From Carposina sasakii (taxonomy: Eukaryota; Arthropoda; Insecta; Lepidoptera; Carposinidae): a DNA stretch of 64,000 nt. The notes beneath the pieces are model-generated. The model did no database searches. It was not told the origin of the DNA and saw only the letters and a program-made list of their open reading frames with translations. The translations under genes were made by a program, and so were the position numbers. The stretch covers positions 14,280,495-14,344,494 of the forward strand of contig CP053150.1 of NCBI GenBank assembly GCA_014607495.2. The letters run 5' to 3'. This document shows, one piece after another, positions 53,351-64,000 of the stretch (position 1 is the first letter of the stretch; the number at the start of each line of letters is the position of its first letter).

Positions 53351-56142
53351 TCACTTTTTTGCGTCTAGCTTATTAGTCAGGATTGGAGGGACGATCTTGT
53401 CAATATTCTCAATAGGATGCTCATGGTTCCGTGTGATAAGGCGGTGGTAGACAGGGCTGAACTCGAAGCGATGCAGTTTATTGCAGCGGTCCCTCAACTG
53501 TTCAAGAGTTTCATCTGTATGGACAGTCTCGTCCGCCAATAGATCGACGTTAGCTGGGTAAAGATCATCTCCTGAAAGTAATATTTTAAATTATTTGTAA
53601 GTGATTTTGTCCACATAACTTTGAAATTGTTAAGTGCCCACTAAGCTAACTCGTGTTTTAGGGTATACTCGTACGTGGCTACCACTACATAGTAACTAAA
53701 GGAATCTACTAAATGAAAATAAGTACTAACCCAAGAAATATAACCAAAAAATGTTGTGGACCCTGGAAACTGGCTTCCAAAGTGTCCAAAATAACAGTAG
53801 AAAATCACTCATTATGCATTTTATATGTATTTATTTATATTTTTATAAATAAGCAATTTTTATATTTATTTCAGTATGAATAAAATGAACTTAAGCAACA
53901 GCGGCAGTGACCATAAATTCGGTCTTTTGGGTCAGATGAAACTTGAGATGCACAAGGAATAAATAGAAAATGTATACACTATACCTGGTAATATACTGCC
54001 AACACCATCCTTAGCATTGTACCTCACAGGATAAATCTGAGGCTCTGCTTGAGGACTTCTCTCCTTCGCTAGAGATATCAACTGGTCCATATCAGGCACC
54101 TGACTCAGTCTGTGTAACTCATACCACTGTGGTGGATTTACATCTATCTCTGCTTTGGAAGCCTTTTCTAATATTTCATGTGGGCTTGCATACTGGAAAT
54201 TTTAAAATAAAAGATTAAAATTGTAAAATATAAAAATATGTGAATATTTATTTCTATTATCTACTAGTGGATGGACACCTGCAACTCCGTCCGTGGGACT
54301 GCGGAAAAAACAAAATGTTGAAATTATCTGGGAATAAAAACATTTTCCCAGGATAAAAAGTAGCTTATATGTTAAGTGGGATATGTTACAATATATTCCT
54401 GAAAACTATGTCAAAATCAGTTCCTGAGATCGCCTCGTACGATACCCACGGGCAGACATGGGGTGGTACGGATTCTACTCTGCTGGCATCACGCGGCTAG
54501 ACTCTAGACTTAACCATTATTTATTATTATAGGATGACAAGACATAGCAGTTGTCTCAATATGTGCATCTAAACCCACTATACCAAACACTTGTTTTGGT
54601 CATAAAGAAACAAACCAAATTACCTGAGCATGCACAACCTCAGAACTATTGGATGTCTGCTGAGTTTCCTTGATAGCACTGATGAAGAAGGCTGCATCAA
54701 ATCTTTTGGCGTGAGAGAGTGGTGTCATCCAGTTACTCCAGTAGTGTAGCGACCAAATGTCTGGGTAGCATTTGTATTCTCTGCAGAAATTCAGCAGTTC
54801 TCCTGGACTTTCACTGATCTATTAAAGAATTACATTATTTATTAATACCTTTAATTTTTTTTTGTGTTTTTATGGTAAACCTTTATGTTTTTATAAAATT
54901 ATTAATAAAGTAATGGCAAAAATTCTTCACCCGAGTGGGAATCACGACCTCTGCATTCCGTGCTAGTGCTCTTACCACTGAGCTACCGGGTCAATTACTC
55001 AGATGATGAACTTTACCATCTCTTTTATAAATTATATATTGGCAACGTTATTTTTCATCCAGATAACTATACACTAGCCAAATCTCTGCAAACAAAGCTG
55101 AATCCCTCAGCACAATGTTTAAAGATGAAACAATCAACCATATCCTAACGGATTATATTAATGGAGAAGTGTTTTTATTCATTTATCTTAGTCAAGATAT
55201 TATATATTATAAAATTATTAATCATCCGAGTGGGAATTTATGTTTTTGTTATAGTTCTTTTTAGGAACCATACAAAGATAGTAGGTACCTATGCAACATG
55301 AAATATGTTGAGTAAAGTATGTAAGTTTGTTCCTTTTGTAGCAAGGCTACATAAATAAATAGTCCATGTAAAGGTACAGTAAACTGTTAAAAAGAACTTA
55401 TAACTTTCAAATTAATAAGGTTCAACAGATAACTTACTCGTTTTTGCCACTCTTGTACATCAAGTTCTGTGAACACATCTGCTGTGTTACCTGTCTTGTT
55501 GGTTTTATGTTCACGGCAACAAAGGAGTACACCAAGTTCTTCAAATGTTTCTCGAATTGCAGTTATCCTCAAGGATATATGTCTGGTGAGTAATAAATAT
55601 TTCTTCATGTTTCCATCATAAAATATATAAATAGCATAACTAGTAAAAAAGTTTAATCAACAGGCTATGATTAAATTTAATAAAATGAATATATTGTATG
55701 ACATTTATGGCAAACTAAGAGTGACAAACTTTTCTATTTCAAAAATCAATCTACACCTCCAATTTACAAGTTAGAAAATATACATGACTATTATGTAATA
55801 AATATGTAATGAAAATAAACAAGTAACTCACCTATGCACTGGGTTATTTTGAAATAAAATTGGTGTGGGACTCCCCACTTTGTAAAACGAATCAAAGTCT
55901 TTTTGGGTGTATCCAAAGTCTTTAAATAAAGATAACCACGAGACGTCTGCATCAGCGGCCTCGGTGACTCCTCCTGGGAATACCACACTGTTTGGGAAGG
56001 AGGCATTATGTGAACGAGTCTGAAACAAGATATTGTAATTTACCTTATTATTACTTCGATTAAACTCATTGTTGTGTTTTGTGAGCAATATTAGAGCAGC
56101 AGAATCTCGCCACTGTGCTGTGGATTTTGCAATTTTGTTCAT
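53351..56142 (-). CDS. NUDT19: Nudix hydrolase NUDT19 (acyl-CoA diphosphatase), complete, five exons
   Basis: Exons in transcript order: 55832-56142, 55438-55582, 54624-54818, 53985-54192, 53351-53571. GT-AG introns, frame closes at 359 residues (human 375). N-terminal STAQWRDSAALILLTKH and PNSVVFPGGVTEAAD begin a Nudix box that is split by a long insertion, as in NUDT19, and completed by RITAIRETFEELGVLL. Later motifs are WSLHYWSNWMTPLSHAKRFD and PPQWYELHRLS. The family hydrolyses CoA and acyl-CoA; the mouse enzyme is peroxisomal. The C-terminus DAKK is not a standard peroxisomal signal, so location here is open. Introns contain a Helitron fragment and a tRNA-like repeat. Confidence 0.92.
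54264..54430 (-). mobile_element. Truncated Helitron in a NUDT19 intron
   Basis: On the minus strand it ends GTCCATCCACTAG followed by T and shares the block AAATTATC...ACATTTTGTT with 22281-22775. The 5' part is missing beyond about 54430. Confidence 0.7.
54927..55025 (-). repeat. tRNA-derived SINE-like element, second copy
   Basis: The minus strand has GACCCGGTAGCTCAGTGGTA, AGAGCACTAGCACGGAATGC and CCCACTCGGGTGA, with the T arm shortened. The upstream leader AGAGATGGTAAAGTTCATCA matches the leader of the copy at 6524-6640. Confidence 0.6.
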
Positions 56143-56434
56143 TGCTATGGTACAAAAACAAGGTTGATTTCGTAATCAGTTTAGTAGATAGAGATAATAA
56201 ATTATTACCAAGCTCAAGGCCGTTTTTGTAATGAAAATCTCAAAGTTCAAGAGCTTACTTTTTTACCCAAAAAATATAAACAAAACACTCAACAGTCAAC
56301 ACTCATTTAGTCTGTCAGTCAGCTGTCAGACAATGACAGACAATACAAGGAATTTAACTTTTTCGGTATGTGTATCCTTCTTACATATTGAAAATGCTAT
56401 AAAACGTTCTCTTTCTAACAAATTTTTTATTTAT

Positions 56435-57655
56435 TTAGTTTATCCCGAAGGTAAGGCAAGGGGTACTAAGCCCATACAGCCTAATCATTGTCTAGTAAAA
56501 TGAATTCTGAATTTATAATGGATGATATTGATGATGAATGGAAACGTCAGAAAAATCCTCAAGAACGAGTTTAAAATTAGTAAAAATCAAAAATAATTGC
56601 AGAAACAACTTACATGAGCCCATGAAGATATCGTATTCCGACTAAAGTTTTACTCAGCTTACCTGCATATAAAACCATGCACACGCTTTAGATTCATATA
56701 ACAAGTAAACAAAATATTACTTATCTACCAGAAAACATCACTTTACGGACACATGCAAGCCATTTACAAATAAATTTTGATTTTCACAAGAATAGAAAGG
56801 AGTGGGTGTAACCCACTCCTTTCCAGCTTTTCCCGCCGAATCCCTAACAAAATTATGTTTTTGAATTGGTTTTTTTTTAGTTTATCCCGAAGGAAAGGCA
56901 AGGGGAACTAAGTCCATACAGCCATTGTCTTTAGTAAATGATTTCTGAATTTATGATGGATGACATGATGATGATGAATGGAAACGTCGGGAAAATTCTC
57001 AAGAATGGGTGTAAAATTAGTAAAGATCAAAAAGAATTGCAGAAATAACTTACATGAGCCCACGGAGAGATCGTATTCCGACTAAAGTTTTACTTAGCTT
57101 ACCTGCATATAAAATCATGCACACGCACTAGATTCACATCACAAGTAAACAAAATATAACTTATCTATCAGAAAATATAACTTTACGGACACATGCGACC
57201 CACTTACAAATAAATTTTGATTTTCACAAGAAAATGACACCCGCTCCCTTCCAGCTTTTCCCGCTGAATCTTGATTTTTTTTTGTTTAGTTTATCCCGAA
57301 GGAAAGGCAAGGGGAACTAAGCCCATACAGCCTATGATGGATGATAATGATGATGATGAATGGAAACGTCGGGAAAATCCTCAAGAACGAGTGTAAGTTT
57401 AGTGTAGATCAAAAAGAATTGCAGAAACAACTTACATGAGCCCATGAAGAGGTCGCATTCCGGCTAAAGTTTTACTCGGCTTACCTGCGTATAAAACCAT
57501 GCACACGCACTAGATTCACATCACAAGTAATCAAAATATAACTTATCTACCAGAAAACATCACTTTACGGACACATGCAAGCCATTTACAAATATTTTTT
57601 GATTTTCACAAGAAAATTACACCTGCACCCTTCCAGCTTTTCCCGCCGAATCCCC
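56435..57655 (-). repeat. Three consecutive copies of the 0.4-kb retroposon
   Basis: Copies at 56435-56848, 56876-57272 and 57290-57655 have the same orientation, each ending (minus strand) in CGGGATAAACTAAA plus a short A-tail. Small indels distinguish them; the third lacks part of its end. Confidence 0.85.
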
Positions 57656-57944
57656 GCTGAATCTTGAATTGGTTATTTGTTATTTGCTCAGAACAATGAC
57701 TAAAGCATAGAAGTAACTGAATTTTGACTAATATCGTCGTCGCTGTTTTTTTATACGCTCATAACTGCATTAGAAAGAGACAGATGTAGGTTGCTCAAAA
57801 TGCAAAACGTACCACAAAGCAAACGTCAATTTGGTTACCTTTTCTTTGTTCCTTGGCTACCTTTCGTACATGATACTAAGTTAAAAAGCTACATAACGTG
57901 TCAAGTTTTTGTCTATATCTTTGTTCATCGTATTTTACCGTATA

Positions 57945-58272
57945 ATGTCTAAGACACTATATCTAAGCCTTAAATCTTATTCTAGCAAATTAAGGAAAAT
58001 TATTAAACTCACACAAAAGGCTCAAAATGACTATTACATAAAAAACAACAAGAACAAGGCTAGAGCTACCTGGAAAATTATCAATAATAATAAAATAAAT
58101 CGCCCACAAGAGTATATCAGGCAGATTATTATTGGTAATCGCACCATTGAAAATCCGAATGACATACTCGTAGCACACGCCTTTAATAACTTCTTCATAG
58201 AGCAAGTAGATTCCCAAAAAAGTTACAGCGAATGTAACCAGCTGACCTATAAGTTAGTGAACTCGGTGTTCA
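57945..58272 (+). pseudogene. Outer LINE, region between endonuclease and RT
   Basis: Encodes SKLRKIIKLTQKAQNDYYIK, NKNKARATWKIINNNKINRP and IENPNDILVAHAFNNFFIEQ, typical of the segment just before the RT of Jockey-like elements. Reading is interrupted at the insertion point. Confidence 0.75.
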
Positions 58273-61200
58273 ATTTTCAATTTTTATTATTAATGGCACC
58301 CATTATTGCGTCGGGCACAATAATTCCGCCAATGTCACGTAGAGATGGAAAATCACGTTGGAGATTGGTCAAAATGAGAATCTTTTAAAAAAAAATTTTA
58401 AGGACTGTACCTAAAACAAAGAGAAACACCACACTTGTTAAAATTCGACACACACAGAATAATTTGTTAGATTTATGATAGACATACATACTAATAGCTT
58501 GAGTACTTATTTACATAATTTATGTACAATATATATAAAAAATTTAGAATAACAGAGAATATGGTATATCTACGTAAAAAAAAATATCACTACATACTAT
58601 AACTTGATATTATTAATTTTGATAAAGTGGGCCAAAATTTTTATAAAGGGAGTATTTACAAAGGATAACACAGAATTAAAATTAGTAGGGAGGGGAATGA
58701 CAGGGGGCAGGAATTGGTAAAGGGAAGGGGATATATTAGGACAGTTGAAGAAAATGTGCTCTGCAGTGCCCTCTGCAAGACCACATTCACATAATGAGCT
58801 ATCTCTGACCTTAATTTTTTTAAGATGGACGGGTGTGCAAGAGTGGCCTAAACGTAGACGACAAATTGTGGAGGTAACTGTTTTGCTAGCTTTTTTATAT
58901 CTAAAGAACCACGGTTTGCAAGGTATGAGTTCCTGGATATCACCATAATGTTTCCCTTTGAGGAGTCTGCTATGGTTCCAGAGGTTCTGCCAAGATGATG
59001 ACAGGCGATATTTGGAATATTCCATAAGGTCGTGGCTGAATATAAGACTATGGTCAAGTACACCCATCCTAGAAGCAGACCTTGCGAGAGAATCGACCGT
59101 TTCATTACCTGAAATACCCCTGTGGCTAGGTATCCAAGCCAGCACAACGTGAACATTCTGCAAGTGACAGTTGTACAAGGCGTCTCTGATCTCAAGAATG
59201 ATGGGAAAATTTGACTTGGATCTAAAAGGATTGGATAGGATTGATTGGAGGGTGCTCTGGGAATCGGTGAGGATTATTGATTTTAATTTGTGGGAAAAGG
59301 AGTACTTAATGGCCTCGAGGATAGCAATAGCCTCACCAATAAACACTGAGGAATGGGAGGGGCATTTAAAGGTAAGGCCAATTTTGTATCGCGGGATCCA
59401 GACGGCAGCACCAACATTTCCCTTGTCAGAGGGTCTAGAGGCATCAGTGAAAATTTGTATATAACCCTGCCAATTGTTAGCCATCTCCGAATTAAAGATT
59501 TCATTTGCGCCTGGAGTTAATTTTGAAATGCCAAGGTTCAGGAAGATGGAAGGTTCAAATATAAGGGAATGATAGTTTTTGGAAAAAAGGGGATGAATTT
59601 CAGATTGGAAAATGGGGAGGGGTAACTGGGAGCAGAATGCCGCACTGGACACTAAAAGCGATGTTTTACTTTCGGGTAAAGAAAGTGTAGATAGGTCACG
59701 GATTCTAGGTTGAAGAAGGTGAGAGGGATTTTGGATAATTTTGAAAATAAATCTGTCGGATAAATATTGTCTGCGCAAGCCTAGAGGAGGCTCTACGCAT
59801 TCCACCTGCATAGCGTTGATAGGCGACGATTTCATGGCACCAAGGATAATTCTTAAGCATTTGGATTGGATTCTATCAATGGATTGGAGAGGAGCTTTGT
59901 TACAAGGGATCAACAGGAATGTGCCATAGTCCAAGTGGCTGCGAATAATGGCATTATAGAGAATCTTCTGAGTGAATGGATGAGATCCCCACCACACACC
60001 CGAAAGAGCTCTAAGGATATTTACTCCCCTTTCGCATTTTTCAACAATGTACTTAAAGTGTTGTTCACCTGTAAGTCTACCATCTAGTATGATACCTAGG
60101 AATTTGACTGATCTGTGAACAGGAATGAAATGGTCCTGTATATTAATGTCAACAGCGGGGATTGTACGTTTCCTGGTAAACACCACAACTGAACTTTTGG
60201 ATGGAGATAAAGTCAGACCATGGTCAGTCAACCAAATATCAAGATAGTGGAGAGCAGAATTGAGTCGGGAAGTTGCATCCTCGATAGACTTGAGAGAAGT
60301 GTACAATACCAGGTCGTCAGCATATTGCAGGATGTTACAGAAGCTTGTCACTGAACGGTCCAGGTCATGTGTATATATGTTAAATAGTAGAGGGCTAAGC
60401 ACAGAACCTTGAGGGAGACCCCTCCAAACATATCTAGATGAAGCATAACCCCGGAAGCGAATAGATAGGGACCTTGCCATTAGGATGTTACAAATAGTGT
60501 GAGTTAGCCTCACAGGTAAACTCAGATGGAGCATTTTTTGCCTGAGCACAGGAAGCATCACATTATCATAAGCAGCTGTTATGTCCAAGAATACTCCGAC
60601 CAAAAATTCGCCCCTGGAAAAAGCTAAACGGATATCCGACGTAAGTGTAGCTAGACTATCAAGAGTACCCATCCCCTTACGAAAGCCAAATTGGGTTCTG
60701 GGTAGGACATTTCTGCTCTCCACTATCCACTCTAGTCGCCCTTTTATAAGGTGTTCCAACACCTTAAGCAGCACTGAAGATAATGCGATGGGTCTGTAGG
60801 AGGAGGGGTCAGAGGAATCTTTGCCAGGTTTGAGGATAGGGATAATAGTTTGTGTTTTCCAGGATTCAGGGAAGATACCCGATAGGAAGAAGGAGTTAAT
60901 TAAATCCAAATAAAGGTTATGTGCTTGATGGCTGCATTTTAGAAGAAAGGAATACGGGATACCATCAGCACCAGGGGAAGAGTCCACAAGGCCCTTAAGC
61001 GCTTGTTTAAGCTCACCTATACTAAAGGGATGGTCCATTTCATCTTCAGATGAAATGGATGGGAGAGGGAGAGGGATTGAGTCTAAAGGGGGAACAGAGG
61101 GAGGAGCAAGCCTGTCAGCGAACTCGTCAAGCCATAAGGTAGGATCGCTAGATGTTAGGTTGGATGATTCAGAGACTGCGGAGCGAAACCTGTTAATTTG

Positions 61201-61590
61201 TTTCCAGACAATGCCTGGAGGAGTTCTTGGTGACAGACTCTCACAAAATCGAGACCAACCGTCTCTCTTCTTCCGTGCTAGAAACTTTCTAGTACGTGCA
61301 ACCGTCCGTTTGTATAATAGGAAATTTTCCATGGTCATGGATGCGTCATATCTTTTCTCCGCGTTACGTCTTTCTTTAATCACCTCGGTACATTCACTAT
61401 CCCACCATGGGGGCGAGGAATACTTACGTCGGGAGGAACTTTTTGTGGGAATATGAGAGTCAGCGATGGACAACACAAACACAGACACTATATAGCTACA
61501 GTTCTATTATTAAAATACTACAAAATTTGATCTAAGAACCAAAAGATCTCGCTGACACGTGTGTTAACCAACTCTCGCGAAAACGGAATC
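58273..61590 (-). mobile_element. 5'-truncated LINE (RT plus RNase H) inserted in another LINE
   Basis: 3318 bp on the minus strand between copies of AACTCGGTGTTCA (58260-58272 and 61591-61603). The 3' UTR ends AATAATAAAAATTGAAAAT. The presence of an RNase H domain places it in the I/Loa-like group; the endonuclease is absent through 5' truncation. Confidence 0.85.
58597..61488 (-). CDS. LINE reverse transcriptase with RNase H, uninterrupted 963 codons
   Basis: RT motifs: SSPGADGIPYSFLLKC, IPILKPGKDSSDPSSYRPIA, FGFRKGMGTLDSLA, VFLDITAAYDNV, GLPQGSVLSPLLFNIY and the catalytic LQYADDLVLYT. RNase H: QIFTDASRPSDKGNVGAAVW, GEAIAILEAI, ILTDSQSTLQSI and WIPSHRGISGNETVDSLA. A late CCHC-like cluster (SLCECGLAEGTAEHIFFNCP) closes the protein. 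The N-terminal endonuclease is missing, so the frame is open but the element cannot move by itself. The displayed first codons are probably not a natural start. Confidence 0.9.
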   Translation of the reverse strand: MSVFVLSIADSHIPTKSSSRRKYSSPPWWDSECTEVIKERRNAEKRYDASMTMENFLLYKRTVARTRKFLARKKRDGWSRFCESLSPRTPPGIVWKQINRFRSAVSESSNLTSSDPTLWLDEFADRLAPPSVPPLDSIPLPLPSISSEDEMDHPFSIGELKQALKGLVDSSPGADGIPYSFLLKCSHQAHNLYLDLINSFFLSGIFPESWKTQTIIPILKPGKDSSDPSSYRPIALSSVLLKVLEHLIKGRLEWIVESRNVLPRTQFGFRKGMGTLDSLATLTSDIRLAFSRGEFLVGVFLDITAAYDNVMLPVLRQKMLHLSLPVRLTHTICNILMARSLSIRFRGYASSRYVWRGLPQGSVLSPLLFNIYTHDLDRSVTSFCNILQYADDLVLYTSLKSIEDATSRLNSALHYLDIWLTDHGLTLSPSKSSVVVFTRKRTIPAVDINIQDHFIPVHRSVKFLGIILDGRLTGEQHFKYIVEKCERGVNILRALSGVWWGSHPFTQKILYNAIIRSHLDYGTFLLIPCNKAPLQSIDRIQSKCLRIILGAMKSSPINAMQVECVEPPLGLRRQYLSDRFIFKIIQNPSHLLQPRIRDLSTLSLPESKTSLLVSSAAFCSQLPLPIFQSEIHPLFSKNYHSLIFEPSIFLNLGISKLTPGANEIFNSEMANNWQGYIQIFTDASRPSDKGNVGAAVWIPRYKIGLTFKCPSHSSVFIGEAIAILEAIKYSFSHKLKSIILTDSQSTLQSILSNPFRSKSNFPIILEIRDALYNCHLQNVHVVLAWIPSHRGISGNETVDSLARSASRMGVLDHSLIFSHDLMEYSKYRLSSSWQNLWNHSRLLKGKHYGDIQELIPCKPWFFRYKKASKTVTSTICRLRLGHSCTPVHLKKIKVRDSSLCECGLAEGTAEHIFFNCPNISPSLYQFLPPVIPLPTNFNSVLSFVNTPFIKILAHFIKINNIKL

Positions 61591-63099
61591 AACTCGGTGT
61601 TCATAAAGCCAACAACACCACATGACATACATAGACTTATATTGAATCTAAAAAATACGAACAGTACAGGCTACGATGAGATATCTACGAAAGTAGTAAA
61701 GCATGTGGCAACAGAAATCTGTACTGTCCTAAGTCATATAATTATGTATACAACATGGTATCTTCCCCGACAAGCTAAAAACTACTATTATAAAGCCACT
61801 GTTTAAGAAAGATAATAAACAAAATATGAACTGTTATAGACCGGTGGCCCTTAATTCCGTTTTGTCCAAGTTGTTTGAAAGGGTTATATATAATTCTTTG
61901 TATAGCTTTTTCGAAAAATACAACGTACTTGCGAAGGAACAAATGGGATTTAGGAAAAATAAAAACATAAATATGGCAATATTCAGATTCTTGGGTTATG
62001 TAATGAAAGGTATAGATTGTGGTATACCTGTATGTGCTCTTTTTATGGATTTAACTAAGGCATTTGATTTCGTTGACCATTCCATACTAGTTAAAAAGCT
62101 GAATGCGTACGGCGTGCGCGGGAGCGTTCTTAGTCTTATTGAATCCTACTTGATGAATAGATTCCAATTAACAGAAGTAACAAGATTATGCGTTAAAACA
62201 AAAACTGAAATTAAACATCGATCGAATTTTAGACAGGTTCTCTATGGGGTACCACAAGGAAGTGTATTGGGGCCTCTTCTCTTCTTGATTTACATTAATG
62301 ACTTTCCTGCAATTACGAGCCACCCGACATCCCTATTTGCTGACGACAGTACTGTGATATTCTTGGGTAATGACATAAATGATTTTGAAAACAACATAAT
62401 TAATACTCTCAAAGACATAGTAAACTGGATGTGCGCTAATAATTTAAAAACAAATATTGACAAAACACAAATTATGACATTTTATAATAGAAAACCAATA
62501 TGTGATAAACTAGACATAAAATATAACGATACTAAAATCAACGACATAAAATTGACTAAATTCTTAGGCTTATATATAGACAATAATTTAAACTGGAAAG
62601 CACATGTTGAAAAACTTACCTCTAAAGTTAATTATAATTCCTTTTCTTATGCACTACGCCTACTTTCAAAAGTGGTGAACCAATCTGCGGTACTTACGGC
62701 CTACCATGCCGCAAAGCGCAAAAGAGATGCATTAGAGCCATTGTAAACATTAAGCAAACCGATAGTTGTCAGCCACACTTTAAAAGATTAAAAATACTAA
62801 CTGTTCCATGTATGTACATATATGATATTGCTCTATACGTTAAAGTTAATATCGATCAATTTGAAAAACTGAGAGGAAAACGTAATGATTGCAAAATTAG
62901 TATGCCATTATGCAAAACAGTTCTCTATAACAAAAGCGTATTTGGTATGGCTCCTAGAGTATTTAATAAATTACCAAGTGACATATGCAGGACTGATGAC
63001 ATTAAGATATTTAAAAATAAGCTTTACAAGCTCTTGGTTGATGGTGCCTACTATTCGACTGAGGAATTCTTGATTGCTAAATTGGCTAAAGATTTGTAA
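61591..63099 (+). pseudogene. Outer LINE, reverse transcriptase with frameshifts
   Basis: Three segments in different frames: 61591-61806 (FIKPTTPHDIHRLILNLKNT, STGYDEISTKVVK), 61826-62746 (YRPVALNSVLSKLFERVIYN, FMDLTKAFDFVDHSI, YGVPQGSVLGPLLFLIYIND, LFADDSTVIFLG) and 62812-63099 (VFGMAPRVFNKLPSDI). Frameshifts near 61806-61826 and 62746-62812 disable it. Catalytic FADD is still present. Confidence 0.85.
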
Positions 63100-63384
63100 T
63101 TGTAAAAAGTGTTGACATTTATTTTATTCTGCTATTATTATTTTATTTATCTGATGGTTGGCTACTAACATTGGCTTATGATAACAATATCTATATTAAC
63201 CCACTAACATTTGCATGCTAATCAATGGCAAAATATGCAGGAACTAAATTTTCATTAATGTTATCTTTATTATGTACCCATATTTATGCAAATAAATTAT
63301 CTGAATCTGAATCTGAATCTGACAAGATACGCTTTTCTATGCTTTAGTAATTGTTCTGAGGTTATTTGCTCATTTTTTGTTTGT

Positions 63385-63780
63385 TTAGTTTATCCCGAAG
63401 GAAAGGCAAGGGGAACTAAGCCCATACAGCCATTGTCTTTAGTAAATGATTTCTGAATTTATGATGGATGATAATGATGATGATGAATGGAAACGTCGGG
63501 AAAATCCTCAAGAACAAGTGTAAAGTTAGTCAAAATTAAAAATAATTGCAGAAACAACTTACATGGGCCCATGAAGAGATCGTATTCCGGCTAAAGTTTT
63601 ACTCAGCTTACCTGCGTATAAAACCATGCACAAGCACTAGATTCACATCACAAGTAATCAAAATAAAACTTATCTACCAGAAAACATCACTTTATGGACA
63701 CAAGCAAGCCATTTACAAATATTTTTTGATTTTCACAAGAAAATTACACCTGCACCCTTCCAGCTTTTCCCGCCGAATCT
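63385..63780 (-). repeat. 0.4-kb retroposon copy
   Basis: Full-length copy, on the minus strand from GATTCGGCGGGAAAAGCTGG to CGGGATAAACTAAACAAAC. Confidence 0.8.
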
Positions 63781-63958
63781 CTTATTTGCTCAGGTTATTT
63801 GACTCGTGATTGACCATGTCAAAATGTCAATGACATTTTATTATTATTTTTGTTATAGAAAGGAAAAATAATGACATTAAAACATTCAGCCGTATATACG
63901 TGATGGATGACGTATCGCTAAGGTCAATATTTTGACCTGAAAATTAAAATTGTACAAA

Positions 63959-64000
63959 ATGTTGAGGGATTTCGGTGGTTTCTTCAGCTCCGTTATGTGG
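63959..64000 (+). CDS. Possible gene start cut by the window edge
   Basis: An ATG at 63959-63961 in the context AAAATG opens a frame MLRDFGGFFSSVMW that runs to the window end. The preceding 120 bp is unique. There is too little to name a product. Confidence 0.25.
   Translation, partial: MLRDFGGFFSSVMW

Larger units (their letters stand above)
57945..63332 (+). mobile_element. 5'-truncated Jockey-like LINE carrying a nested LINE
   Basis: The outer LINE runs 57945-58272 and continues at 61591-63332. It ends in (TGAATC)n at about 63302-63325. The endonuclease is missing. It is split by a second LINE at 58273-61590, bounded by the direct repeat AACTCGGTGTTCA. Confidence 0.85.

Overview
The window is eukaryotic nuclear DNA from an insect, almost certainly a moth or butterfly (Lepidoptera). 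It is AT-rich, with short exons split by GT-AG introns, an intronless EF-1alpha coding sequence as is usual in Lepidoptera, and LEP1-type non-autonomous Helitrons typical of that order. There are no operons, CRISPR arrays or phage genes.

Host genes, left to right: the last three exons of a PDIA3/ERp60 protein disulfide isomerase (1236-4184, +); a complete four-exon adenylate kinase 6 (4939-8673, -); two tiny membrane-protein ORFs 14 bp apart, the first a PIGBOS1 homologue (26433-26836, +); EF-1alpha (28972-30363, -, with a non-coding first exon near 31.0-31.1 kb); a 12-exon FERM-domain gene of the FRMD3/FRMD5 type (37319-47313, +); a five-exon NUDT19 Nudix hydrolase (53351-56142, -); and a possible first exon at the right edge. 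They are unrelated housekeeping genes, not a pathway cluster.

Mobile DNA makes up a large share of the rest: a nearly complete DIRS-type retrotransposon (9027-14195); a Ty3/gypsy element (16503-22799) carrying both a LINE and a Helitron insertion; an intact-looking mariner (52042-53303) inside an older repeat; a LINE-in-LINE nest (about 57945-63332) with a 13-bp target duplication; hAT elements with 8-bp duplications; six Helitron pieces; several palindromic MITE families that share the ends ACAGGGTG; and at least nine copies of a poly(A)-tailed 0.4-kb retroposon.

The most unusual locus is the FRMD gene. One of its exons is expanded into 23 complete in-frame 108-bp repeats (36 codons each, about 75% G+C). 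Every unit carries the same splice donor CAG|GTACGT, and every donor joins the last exon in the same phase. With the first donor the gene encodes 515 residues and with the last 1307, so the locus could in principle give a ladder of proteins differing by 36 residues. Second in interest are the bicistronic PIGBOS1-like gene, a putatively myristoylated one-pass membrane ORF inside the gypsy element, and a DIRS element whose internal complementary region matches the fused element ends.
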